Assembly: GCA_965227695.1 (NCBI GenBank)
Contig: OZ245760.1
Span: forward strand, 1,674,001-1,738,000
Direction: 5' to 3'
DNA length: 64,000 nucleotides
Source of the DNA: UBA1858 sp965227695
GTDB taxonomy: Bacteria > Pseudomonadota > Gammaproteobacteria > UBA4575
Each line of letters begins with the position of its first letter. Positions within the stretch are counted from its first letter, which is position 1. The translations under genes were made by a program, and so were the position numbers. The notes under the pieces were generated by a model. That model had not been told where the DNA came from, ran no database searches, and saw only the letters and a list, made by a program, of their open reading frames with translations. Positions 15,394 to 23,015 of this stretch are shown here, in pieces.

Positions 15394-16809
15394 CTATGAG
15401 GCGCTGAACAGGGTGATTGCACCATTCTCTGCATACTTGGTTAACTGCTTTTGTGTCTTAAAATATTTAACAAGAATTTTATAGGTATCTAAGTCAAACA
15501 TCATATCTTCGTAATAAAACAGGCTGAGCTGGTTGAGTTCATTTTCATTGTGTACCACGCCCAGATAACACCATTGATCAAGAATATGAATGTCAGTGCG
15601 ATTGTTATATTTGTTATATTCGCGAATGCCAATTTTACCGGCAAAAGGCCAGGCCTTGTTTTTCAGTGGCTGTAATGCCTGTATAACCCTCATATTATGT
15701 TGCAGGCGTGCTTCTTTGCCAGCACATGCACCATGACATTTCTTGAGCTGGTAGGCAAAGCACGCACCTTTGCCTTTTTCGAGTCCGAGTACTTTCAGGC
15801 ACAGGTTGTGCTGTTTAGACAGTTTAATCAGCGTGTCTCTGGCATTTTTTTTCGTTTTAAACAGACCGTAATGTGTCCCCAGGGTGTGCGGGTCAAGCAA
15901 GTCGGCAGAGGTAATATCGGGCGCAGCATTGTCGTCCCATTGGATAGTGTACAGGCGCTCATAACGTCGCAGGCGACGATTATAAGTCGGTAAAAGTTTT
16001 TTAATAAGGCGTGATTCTTCCAGTAGTGCGCCCAGTTCACCGGCTGTTTCAATATGTTCAATGAAGGCAATACTCTGGCTGATGCGCATTTCTTTTGCTG
16101 AACGATGGTCGCCTGAGAAATGTGATAATACACGCTGGTGAATGTTAATGCTTTTGCCTATGTAAATCGGCACATGGTGCTGGTCGTAAAACAGGTATAC
16201 GCCGGGGCCTTCGGGCAGGTTAATGACGTCATCTTCTGTCAGACCGGCCGGCAGGCTGGGTCTTTTGAGCAGGCGTTCAATGACTGTATCAACTGCCTGT
16301 GGGTCCAGCTGCGAATAGAGTATTTGCATGAAATCAAATAATACCCGGGCATCACCCAGCGCACGGTGACGTGCACTGCAGGTCAGTTGGTGACGTTGCA
16401 TAATGCTGTCAAGGTTATGGCACTTATATTCAGGAAACAGGCTGCGCGAGAGTTTTACCGTACATAATACTGGCGCTTTAAAGGAAATGTCGCAGCGTCT
16501 GAATTCATTCTTTAAAAAACCGTAATCGAAACGTGCATTATGTGCCACGAATACATGCCCGTGTAAACGTGCCAGGATATCTTTATAAATATCTTCAAAT
16601 ACCGGCAGGTCCATCACCATGCGATCACTAATACCGGTTAGGTGCTGGATATGTTCGGGAATGTGGGTCTGCGGGTTAATCAGGGTGCTCCATTCAGACA
16701 CCAGTGCACCTTCACTCATGGTGATAATCGCCACTTCAGTAATGCGGTCACGCAAGGCGTTGCCGCCAGTGGTTTCTATGTCAACAAACACGGTGTTTTG
16801 ATTAAACAT
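15394..16809 (-). CDS. DnaQ-like 3'-5' exonuclease fused to GIY-YIG endonuclease
   Basis: A 471-residue protein. The first ~170 residues are a DEDDh exonuclease: D10 and E12 in DIETTGG, D95 in HNARFDYGFL, and H148/D153 in RHRALGDA. A GIY-YIG nuclease follows (residues ~198-290, GPGVYLF then IYIGKS at 216-220, R226, E264 in LLEESRLIKK), as in UvrC and Cho. A C-terminal Cys-containing region resembles the extension in such fusions. Families of this layout are annotated as DNA polymerase III epsilon-like/Cho-like nucleases, presumably for DNA-repair incision and trimming. It is divergent from lexA, so SOS control is plausible. Confidence 0.85.
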   Translation of the reverse strand: MFNQNTVFVDIETTGGNALRDRITEVAIITMSEGALVSEWSTLINPQTHIPEHIQHLTGISDRMVMDLPVFEDIYKDILARLHGHVFVAHNARFDYGFLKNEFRRCDISFKAPVLCTVKLSRSLFPEYKCHNLDSIMQRHQLTCSARHRALGDARVLFDFMQILYSQLDPQAVDTVIERLLKRPSLPAGLTEDDVINLPEGPGVYLFYDQHHVPIYIGKSINIHQRVLSHFSGDHRSAKEMRISQSIAFIEHIETAGELGALLEESRLIKKLLPTYNRRLRRYERLYTIQWDDNAAPDITSADLLDPHTLGTHYGLFKTKKNARDTLIKLSKQHNLCLKVLGLEKGKGACFAYQLKKCHGACAGKEARLQHNMRVIQALQPLKNKAWPFAGKIGIREYNKYNNRTDIHILDQWCYLGVVHNENELNQLSLFYYEDMMFDLDTYKILVKYFKTQKQLTKYAENGAITLFSAS

Positions 16810-16915
16810 AAGGCTTATCCTACGTCTGCTACCGGGCGATAGCTATAGTGAAATAGCATGGACGGATGTCTGCCCTGTACATTGCCTGTCGGGTTGTGAG
16901 TGATAGGTATTTTTC

Positions 16916-16966
16916 TTGACATAAAAGTTCTCGCTGTGTTCTCATAAAAGAGAACTTAATGAGAAC
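16916..16966 (+). promoter_or_regulatory. lexA promoter with four-half-site palindromic operator
   Basis: TTGACA at 16916-16921 could be a -35. From 16927 to 16966 lie GTTCTC-N5-GTTCTC-N6-GAGAAC-N5-GAGAAC, two nested inverted pairs with perfect symmetry of half-sites and spacing. The last half-site overlaps the ATG at 16959. This differs from the E. coli CTGT-N8-ACAG box. Autorepression by the adjacent LexA is the obvious inference. Confidence 0.65.
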
Positions 16967-17561
16967 CACCATGTTAACCGATCGCGAGCAGGATACCTAC
17001 AATTTCATAGAAAACTATTACATTAGCGTACGCAAGGCGCCTTTGCTGGTAGAAATTGCTGAAGGGTTGGGTATTCAGTCAAAAGGGGTGGTACATCGCT
17101 ATGTCCGTGCGCTGGAAGAGAAAGGCTACATTGTTCGCAATGCGAAAACGCGTGGTATCGAGCTGGTCAACCGCCCCAATGTTGACGAACTGCCTATGCT
17201 GGGCCGCATTGCTGCAGGCAAGCCAATAGAAGCCATTGAAGATCAGCAATTAATCAATTTTTCACATTTGCTGGGTGGGCCTAATCGTTTTGTATTGCAG
17301 GTAAAAGGACACTCCATGATTGAAGAAGGCATTCGTCATGGTGACCTGGTGGTTATCGAGTCGCAGACAACCGCGCATGCCAACCAGATTGTAGTCGCCC
17401 TGATCGATAATGAAAACGCTACCCTGAAGCGTATCCAGTTTCCGAAAAAAAATATTATCCGCCTGATCCCTGAAAATAAAAATATGCAGCCGAAGGAATA
17501 CTCCGCCGAGCGTGTCACCATACAAGGTGTGCTGGTGGGTCAGGTGAGAATGTATGCTTGA
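16959..17561 (+). CDS. lexA: LexA-type SOS repressor
   Basis: A 200-residue protein (196 if it starts at the ATG at 16971). The N-terminal winged-helix domain is followed by the S24 latent protease: cleavage site A86-G87 in RIAAGKP, catalytic S119 in GHSMIEEG and K157 in ATLKRI. It would repress SOS genes and self-cleave on RecA filaments. The recognition helix (IQSKGVVHRYVRALEEKG) differs from the classical SPNAAEEHLKAL type, in keeping with the unusual operator over its start. No Shine-Dalgarno is clear for either start, so a leaderless or very short leader is possible. It is the first gene of a three-gene operon. Confidence 0.9.
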   Translation: MRTTMLTDREQDTYNFIENYYISVRKAPLLVEIAEGLGIQSKGVVHRYVRALEEKGYIVRNAKTRGIELVNRPNVDELPMLGRIAAGKPIEAIEDQQLINFSHLLGGPNRFVLQVKGHSMIEEGIRHGDLVVIESQTTAHANQIVVALIDNENATLKRIQFPKKNIIRLIPENKNMQPKEYSAERVTIQGVLVGQVRMYA

Positions 17562-17564
17562 ACA

Positions 17565-18782
17565 ATGAAACGCTGGGAACGTGCCATTGCTTTAGTTGAT
17601 ATGGATGCTTTCTTTGCAAGCATCGAGCAGCATGACCACCCGGAGCTGCGTGGCAGGCCGATTGGCATTACCAACGGCACTGCTGGTACCTGTTTTATTA
17701 CCTGTTCCTATGAGGCACGCCAGTATGGCATTAAAACCGGTACGCGTCTTAAAGAAGCAAGACAGCTTTATCCTGATGTAATTCAGGTACCGGCACGCCC
17801 TCATCGCTATGCCGAGGTGTCGACTACCATTATGGCGGCACTGCAAAGCATTACCCCGGACATTGAAGTGTTTTCGGTAGACGAGGCTTTTCTTGATATT
17901 ACCCGCTGCCAGGGTATCCACGGCAACCCGGCGCGTGTTGGTCAACAGATAAAAGAGCTTGTCTATGATGTCAGTGGTGTGACCTGCAGCGTTGGCGTCA
18001 GCGGTGATAAAACTACTGCCAAAGTCGCCGCCAAAAAAGACAAACCGGAAGGACTGGTGGTGATTCCACCCTGGCAGGCAAGAGATTTTTTAAAACCGTT
18101 ACCAGTGACTGATTTATGCGGTGTGGCAAAAGGCGTGGGGCGTTATCTCAATGCGCGTGGCGTGACAACCTGTGGAGATATGCAGGCTTTGCCCATTAGC
18201 GAACTGGCTCGGCGCTTTGGTAATCCCGGGCGCCGCATCTGGTATATGGCCCAGGGGCTCGATCCGGAACCTGTTAAAAAAGCCGTGCCAGCACCTAAGT
18301 CAATCGGGCATGGCAAGGTAATGCCGCCGAATACCAAAGATAAAAACACGCTCAGGATGTATTTGCATCACATGGCCGAGAAAGTAGGGGCGCGTTTACG
18401 CAGACATAACTTTGAAGCGCAAACATTTTTCATCGGCTTTAAAACACAGCAGGGCTGGCTGGCAAGTAAAATGAAAACACTGCATCCCACCTGTGACAGC
18501 CACGATATTAAAACCTGTGCCAATGCGCTGCTCGCCAGCTGGCGCGGGCAGGGCTGTTTTCAGGTGCAGATTACTGCACTTGACCCCAAAACGCGTGGTA
18601 ATCAGCTGTCGTTATTTGATCAGCCTGACCCGAAAAGAGAACAGATTAATATCGCCATGGATAAAATTAACCAGCGTTACGGTGAGTTTACCCTGGCACC
18701 TGCCATCCTGCTTAAACGTTCCAGTATGCCAAATGTGATTGCGCCAGCCTGGAAACCTGAAGGGCATCGCAAAACAGTATGA
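17565..18782 (+). CDS. Y-family DNA polymerase (DinB/UmuC-like)
   Basis: A 405-residue translesion polymerase. Motifs: DMDAFFASIE with D12; SYEAR at 48-52; SVDEAFLD with D106/E107; a helix-hairpin-helix-like thumb around 180-200; then the little-finger domain. QLSLFD at 347-352 is a beta-clamp binding motif. The gene starts three bases after the lexA stop and its own stop overlaps the next start (ATGA), so translation is probably coupled. The sequence is closer to DinB in layout but takes the operon position usual for umuC/imuB, so I give no symbol. Confidence 0.9.
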   Translation: MKRWERAIALVDMDAFFASIEQHDHPELRGRPIGITNGTAGTCFITCSYEARQYGIKTGTRLKEARQLYPDVIQVPARPHRYAEVSTTIMAALQSITPDIEVFSVDEAFLDITRCQGIHGNPARVGQQIKELVYDVSGVTCSVGVSGDKTTAKVAAKKDKPEGLVVIPPWQARDFLKPLPVTDLCGVAKGVGRYLNARGVTTCGDMQALPISELARRFGNPGRRIWYMAQGLDPEPVKKAVPAPKSIGHGKVMPPNTKDKNTLRMYLHHMAEKVGARLRRHNFEAQTFFIGFKTQQGWLASKMKTLHPTCDSHDIKTCANALLASWRGQGCFQVQITALDPKTRGNQLSLFDQPDPKREQINIAMDKINQRYGEFTLAPAILLKRSSMPNVIAPAWKPEGHRKTV

Positions 18783-19222
18783 GCAGTGGCGTGTTATATT
18801 GCGACCAGGGGGGCGATCGACGAATCTATTTTCACAATCCGGTTGCCACACTGCCAATTGCGACAAAATCAGGCCAGATTGCTCATGTGCCATGGGGACG
18901 CAGAAAAAAACAGAATGGACATTTACCTCTTGGTGGCTGGGCGCGGCTGGAAGGCATATATAAAGGGCAGTGGGATCGCTGGCAGCCAATGCCGGTTAAA
19001 ATCCCCGTACAGGCATTTATGGAAAAGTCACATGACGGAGCGAATCACTGGTTTGATTTAATGAAAGGTCAATGCCTGCAAGGATTAGTGGCAAGAGAAC
19101 ATTATGAACAGCGTGTTTATATTGTGACCATAGAACCCGAACAGGAGCATGCCTGGTATTACCGCTGGCCCAGAATCATCCATCAACATTATCCGGTGCA
19201 AAACGGGCAGGGTTTTCGCTAG
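18779..19222 (+). CDS. SRAP-like (YedK/HMCES-related) short protein, inferred
   Basis: A 147-residue protein whose start overlaps the polymerase stop. By pattern it follows the SRAP order: VPWGRR (compare WGL/VP), GWARLEGI (compare NARxETI), VKIPVQAFMEK (compare CLIPADGFYEW, retaining Glu), QCLQGLVA (compare AFAGLW), VYIVTIEPE (compare FTILTTEAN) and IIHQHYPV (compare HPV). SRAP proteins form a thiazolidine crosslink to abasic sites through Cys2. Here the only early Cys is residue 8, after MSSGVLY, so the usual chemistry cannot operate unless the protein is processed. I infer a reduced or divergent SRAP relative working with the polymerase. It could be unrelated. Confidence 0.5.
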   Translation: MSSGVLYCDQGGDRRIYFHNPVATLPIATKSGQIAHVPWGRRKKQNGHLPLGGWARLEGIYKGQWDRWQPMPVKIPVQAFMEKSHDGANHWFDLMKGQCLQGLVAREHYEQRVYIVTIEPEQEHAWYYRWPRIIHQHYPVQNGQGFR

Positions 19223-19482
19223 ACTGCAGACATATTGATTAATGAAAAATTATGATGCATTAACTGGCATTGTTAAGGCTGTGTTTTCGCGGCAAACATG
19301 ACACGTTAGTCATTTCATTGATGTCATGTCGTATGATTATTTCTGTCAAAAGCCATTGCAAAAGATCGTGGAGCGGGATCCGCCTATTAAATCTTTTTTA
19401 ATACAGGCTTTATGTTACATTGTTAATCATTGGTTATTTGCAAAGATATCCTTGAGAAGACTTTTAAAATAATGGAGGAGAT

Positions 19483-20310
19483 ATGGAAAATATTTTAAGC
19501 AACCTGAACATGGCCAGCTTAATAGAAGACTATTTACTGCCCTGGGGAATTAATATTGCCATGGCTTTGGTGATTCTGATTGTGGGGCGTATTGTAGTAA
19601 AAATAATTATTGCCGTGAGTCATAAGCTGTTGACCAGGGCCAAAGTTGAAGAAACGCTAATCAACTTTATTTGCTCAATTATTGGTGGACTGTTGACGCT
19701 GTTTGTCATTATTGCAGCAATCGACCAATTGGGTGTCGATACCACGTCCTTGATTGCTATTGTCGGTGCCGCAGGTCTGGCAGTCGGGCTGGCCCTACAG
19801 GGTTCACTGCAGAATTTTGCAGCAGGTGTGATGTTGATTATTTTCAGACCATTTGTAAATGGTGATTATGTCGAAGCGGCGGGTACTGCAGGCACGGTAG
19901 AGAAAATCAGTATTTTCAGCACGATATTTAAAACGCCTGATAACCGCGAAATTATCGTACCAAACGGTGAGATTTATTCCGGAGTCATTACCAACTATTC
20001 TGCACGGCCTACCCGGCGGGTAGATATGGTGTTTGGTATTGGTTATCAGGACGAGATCGATAAGGCAAGAGACGTGATTCAGTCAATCATTAATGCGGAT
20101 ACACGCATATTGAAAGACCCTGCACCACAGGTTGCAGTATCGGAACTGGCCGATTCAAGTGTTAATTTTGTGGTACGTCCGTGGGTCAATGCCGCCGACT
20201 ACTGGGATGTCAAATTTGATGTTACCGAGCAGGTGAAAAAAGCCTTTGACAAGGAAGGCATTAGCATTCCATTCCCGCAAATGGATATTCATATGGAAAA
20301 TGTTGCCTGA
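19483..20310 (+). CDS. mscS: Small-conductance mechanosensitive channel
   Basis: A 275-residue MscS of standard length. Three N-terminal transmembrane helices (about 15-50, 62-88, 93-125) lead to the pore helix GAAGLAVGLALQGSLQNFAAGVMLIIFRPF-type sequence with regular Gly/Ala packing. The cytoplasmic beta and alpha/beta cage follows (VEKISIFSTIFKTPDN, IIVPNGEI, ending PFPQMDIH). It releases solutes on hypo-osmotic shock from the inner membrane. GGAGGA lies just before the ATG. It is monocistronic by spacing. Confidence 0.93.
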   Translation: MENILSNLNMASLIEDYLLPWGINIAMALVILIVGRIVVKIIIAVSHKLLTRAKVEETLINFICSIIGGLLTLFVIIAAIDQLGVDTTSLIAIVGAAGLAVGLALQGSLQNFAAGVMLIIFRPFVNGDYVEAAGTAGTVEKISIFSTIFKTPDNREIIVPNGEIYSGVITNYSARPTRRVDMVFGIGYQDEIDKARDVIQSIINADTRILKDPAPQVAVSELADSSVNFVVRPWVNAADYWDVKFDVTEQVKKAFDKEGISIPFPQMDIHMENVA

Positions 20311-20416
20311 TCGATACAATCATAAAAAGTGCCATATGCATGATTATAAAAAATCGCAATAGTAGTGTTAATTTAATAGTGTCATTAAACCGGGCCTTAA
20401 CAACGATGTCGCTTAA

Positions 20417-21097
20417 GTGACAAGAATATCCCGGCGCCTTGGCAGGTTATTCCTGCTGGCCGTAGTGCTATGGGTGGCCTTGAGTGTGGTGGTGGTATTG
20501 CCTGTGCGCTGGGTTAATCCGCCTGTCACGATGGTGATGCTCAATCGCTGGTTAAATGCCTCCAGCGACAATTTTGTATTGCAGCAACAGTGGTTAAGCT
20601 GGGGAGAAATTCCAAAGCATGCTGCCGCCGCGGTCATGGCATCAGAAGACCAGCGTTTTGCCGTGCACCGCGGGTTTGACTTTTCATCCATTATTGACTC
20701 ACTTAAAGCGATAGGTAGTGGCGAGCGTCTGCGCGGTGCAAGCACCATTAGTCAGCAGGTGGCACGCAATGTGTATTTGTGGACGGGAAGGAGCTGGCTC
20801 AGAAAAGGGCTTGAAGTGTGGTTCACTGTATTGATCGAACTGACATGGAGTAAGTCACGAATACTGGAGGTTTATCTGAATGTTGCCGAATGGGGGGATG
20901 GCGTATTTGGACTCGAGGCAGCCAGCCATTATCATTTTGGTCATTCAGCGGCTCAGCTGACACCGATGCAGTCAGCACTACTGGCTTCGAGTCTGCCTGA
21001 TCCGCTCGAATACCAGCCTGCACAACCCTCAAACTACCTGATGAGTCGGGCGCGCTGGAATCTCGAACAACAACAGTGGATTACGCATGAATATTAG
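20417..21097 (+). CDS. mtgA: Monofunctional biosynthetic peptidoglycan transglycosylase
   Basis: A 226-residue GT51 enzyme. One N-terminal membrane span (residues 10-31) is followed by the periplasmic glycosyltransferase domain with the catalytic Glu in ASEDQRF (E77), the GASTISQQVARN motif (107-118), the KSRILEVYLNVAEWG motif (146-160) and ASSLPDPL. It polymerises lipid II into glycan strands without a transpeptidase domain. It starts at GTG 20417, as in many mtgA genes, with only a weak ribosome site. No linked cell-wall genes. Confidence 0.93.
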   Translation: MTRISRRLGRLFLLAVVLWVALSVVVVLPVRWVNPPVTMVMLNRWLNASSDNFVLQQQWLSWGEIPKHAAAAVMASEDQRFAVHRGFDFSSIIDSLKAIGSGERLRGASTISQQVARNVYLWTGRSWLRKGLEVWFTVLIELTWSKSRILEVYLNVAEWGDGVFGLEAASHYHFGHSAAQLTPMQSALLASSLPDPLEYQPAQPSNYLMSRARWNLEQQQWITHEY

Positions 21098-21207
21098 AAC
21101 TGGCAAGTTGAGCTATGTCATGGGCAAATGTTTGAATGAACTTATATTATTATCCTGATCTAATGATATTGTTAATGCACATATAGAAATAAAAAAGGAA
21201 GCAGAAT

Positions 21208-21567
21208 ATGTTTAATTGTATCGAAGTAAAACCGTTCTTATCAATTGCCGGTATCGTCACAATCAGTGGATTACTGCTGTTGGCACCCTTGCAGGCTGCT
21301 GATGAAAACCCGTTCACAATGGACCCGTTATCTTCTGGTTATATGGTCGCTGATGGGCACAAAAAACAGGGCAAACATGACAAAATGAAAATGATGGATG
21401 CCGATGGTAATGGTTCTATTAGTAAGGATGAATTTATCGCGCATGCACATATGAAGTTTGCCAAGAAGGATAAAAATGGTGATGGTGTGTTAACCGCAGA
21501 CGAAATGAAGAAAGGATGTGGTGGCCATGGCAAAGGTAAACATGGGAAGGAGCAATCATCCAGCTAG
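21208..21567 (+). CDS. Exported EF-hand protein
   Basis: A 119-residue protein with a signal peptide ending near residue 30. It has two EF-hand loops, DADGNGSISKDE and DKNGDGVLTADE (about residues 65-76 and 90-101), each with the acidic positions needed for Ca2+. A His/Gly/Lys-rich tail (CGGHGKGKHGKE) with one Cys might bind metal. It is probably a periplasmic calcium-binding protein; the partner is unknown. GGAAGCAG precedes the ATG, and a terminator follows at 21606-21632. Confidence 0.8.
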   Translation: MFNCIEVKPFLSIAGIVTISGLLLLAPLQAADENPFTMDPLSSGYMVADGHKKQGKHDKMKMMDADGNGSISKDEFIAHAHMKFAKKDKNGDGVLTADEMKKGCGGHGKGKHGKEQSSS

Positions 21568-21605
21568 TATTTTAAGTTTTTAAAAATAAATTTCATATAT
21601 TAATC

Positions 21606-21632
21606 AAAGGCGGACAACTGTTCGCCTTTTTT
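21606..21632 (+). terminator. Rho-independent terminator after the EF-hand gene
   Basis: AAAGGCG (21606-21612) pairs with CGCCTTT (21623-21629), with a partly paired inner stretch, followed by further T. Confidence 0.85.
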
Positions 21633-21988
21633 ATTGCAGATTTTACTTGATAAAAACTGCACATCGTGACGTTTGCATCAATATAAGCGAGTGCAGGATT
21701 CACATATTATTGACACAGGTCAAACCTCTGCCTGAGATATTGGGCATATTTGTAAATAAACAATTAAGGTTTTAAATATGCAGTAGCACACGCTGAAATG
21801 TCATGCAGTTTTGTATGAATGCTACTAAATGGAAAATTTTAATCAGACAGTTATTTAAGCTTTGTTTGCTGGATCTGGCATTGAAATGATATCACAGCCA
21901 GACATTGAAAATACCTTGGGGAAATAATTACATGCATGATTATTATATTTTATTAACAGGCTATTTAAAAAATATCGGTGTACAGAAA
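21633..21988. other. Intergenic region upstream of the glycine-zipper lipoprotein
   Basis: No gene is seen. It contains TTGACACAGGTCAA at 21710-21723, a perfect inverted repeat of CRP/FNR type, too far (about 265 bases) from the next chosen start to be a simple promoter site for it. A strong GGGGAAA ribosome-like site before the ATG at 21932 might allow a longer N-terminus for the next gene. Confidence 0.4.
21710..21723. promoter_or_regulatory. FNR/CRP-family-like inverted repeat
   Basis: TTGAC-ACAG-GTCAA is a perfect 5-bp dyad with a 4-base spacer. The FNR/Anr consensus is TTGAT-N4-ATCAA, so each arm has one change. A downstream transcript start would fall near 21765. Confidence 0.35.
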
Positions 21989-22453
21989 ATGTTTAATACA
22001 CGCCTGGCGCCTCTGTGTTTGCTGATAGGGAGCTTTTGCATAAGTGGATGCGCAAATGCACCTTCACAGGAAAAGCAGGGTATGGTGATTGGTGGCGTGA
22101 TTGGTGCAGTACTTGGTTCACAGGTGGGTGATGGCAGAGGTCGTATCATCGCGACTGCGGCGGGCACGCTGGTGGGTTCGATGATTGGCGGTTCAATTGG
22201 GCAAAGGCTTGATGAATTGGATCGGCTGAAAACCGGGCATACATTAGAGACAGTGCGTACCGGCGTATCCAGTGAGTGGGTGAATCCGGATACCGGTTAC
22301 CGGTACAGTGTGACACCAACAAATACCTATGAATCCAGTCAGGGTACGCCCTGTCGTGAATTTACAATGACCGCCAGTATTGGTGGGAAAGAAGAACAGG
22401 TTTACGGCACCGCCTGTCGCCAACAGGACGGCAGTTGGAGAATTCAGAGTTAA
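21989..22453 (+). CDS. Glycine-zipper outer-membrane lipoprotein (17-kDa antigen type)
   Basis: A 154-residue lipoprotein from the chosen ATG. The signal peptide MFNTRLAPLCLLIGSFCISGC ends in a lipobox with Cys at residue 21. A glycine-zipper segment follows (VIGGVIGAVLGSQVGDGRGR...GTLVGSMIGGSIGQRLDE), then a small C-terminal domain with two Cys (GTPCREF, GTACRQQ) typical of 17-kDa surface-antigen/SlyB-like proteins. Likely attached to the inner leaflet of the outer membrane. The frame is open upstream; an ATG at 21932 has a better ribosome site but would give a very long signal region. Confidence 0.8.
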   Translation: MFNTRLAPLCLLIGSFCISGCANAPSQEKQGMVIGGVIGAVLGSQVGDGRGRIIATAAGTLVGSMIGGSIGQRLDELDRLKTGHTLETVRTGVSSEWVNPDTGYRYSVTPTNTYESSQGTPCREFTMTASIGGKEEQVYGTACRQQDGSWRIQS

Positions 22454-22549
22454 TACATTAATGTTAATGGTGACTGAGATAGATGCTCACACTCTGACTC
22501 ACCGGGTCATCAGTCTGTTTTGGTAAATAGCGCTTTAAGGTGAGCTTTA

Positions 22550-22867
22550 TTATTTGCAGAATGTGTTTTTAAGTGCGTTGATGATCTTAATTAGGTCATC
22601 ATCGGCAAGCTGATAGTAAATCGTTTGCGAGTCTCTTCTGGTCGTGACCAGGTGGTTCTTTCTTAACACCGCCAGATGCTGGGAGAGTACCGATTGACTG
22701 ACACCAATTTGACTGTTTATTTCGTTGACTGACATTTCATTTTTTGCCAGTAAACAAATCACCATTAACCGGGTTTCATGGGCAATGACTTTCAATACGT
22801 TGGCAATGGACTTACGCTGCTCAAACATTTCATGATAAATGTTTTGTTGTTTCATTCTGGAAGCCAT
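22550..22867 (-). CDS. ArsR-family regulator, BigR/SqrR-like persulfide sensor
   Basis: A 105-residue winged-helix repressor. It matches BigR closely in pattern: RLMVICLLAKNEMSVNEI, then IGVSQSVLSQHLAVLRKNHLV, then RRDSQTIYYQL, and a C-terminal INALKNTFC. Two cysteines sit where BigR and SqrR have their redox pair (C38 in VICLL and C104, the penultimate residue). In that family, per- or polysulfides form a tetrasulfide-type bridge and release DNA, inducing sulfide-oxidation genes. It is divergent from a FadL-type porin across a perfect 10-bp dyad. An acid-resistant metal-sensing ArsR role is less likely because no other Cys ligands are present. Confidence 0.75.
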   Translation of the reverse strand: MASRMKQQNIYHEMFEQRKSIANVLKVIAHETRLMVICLLAKNEMSVNEINSQIGVSQSVLSQHLAVLRKNHLVTTRRDSQTIYYQLADDDLIKIINALKNTFCK

Positions 22868-22929
22868 TGCATCAAATTGGATAATGCCTATAAAAATAGT
22901 GAATGTTCATGATTATTTATTTAGATAGA

Positions 22930-22955
22930 ACTAATTTAGCTTGCACTAAATTAGT
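22930..22955. promoter_or_regulatory. Perfect 10-bp inverted repeat, probable operator of the BigR-like regulator
   Basis: ACTAATTTAG (22930-22939), CTTGCA, CTAAATTAGT (22946-22955). It is AT-rich, long and perfect, midway between the divergent regulator and fadL-like genes, as expected for an autoregulated ArsR-type operator. Confidence 0.7.
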
Positions 22956-23015
22956 ATCGTCTGATATAAACATTAATAAATACTATAACTATTATATAAC
23001 GGAGAGTATTTTACT

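Noticed and set aside
14689..15434. Several open frames of 66-125 codons on the minus strand (VIPVKTGIH, TPACAGVTQRAYAF)
   Set aside because: They lie entirely in the 224-bp tandem repeat and echo its 19-base period. They are well-known false products of this palindrome family.
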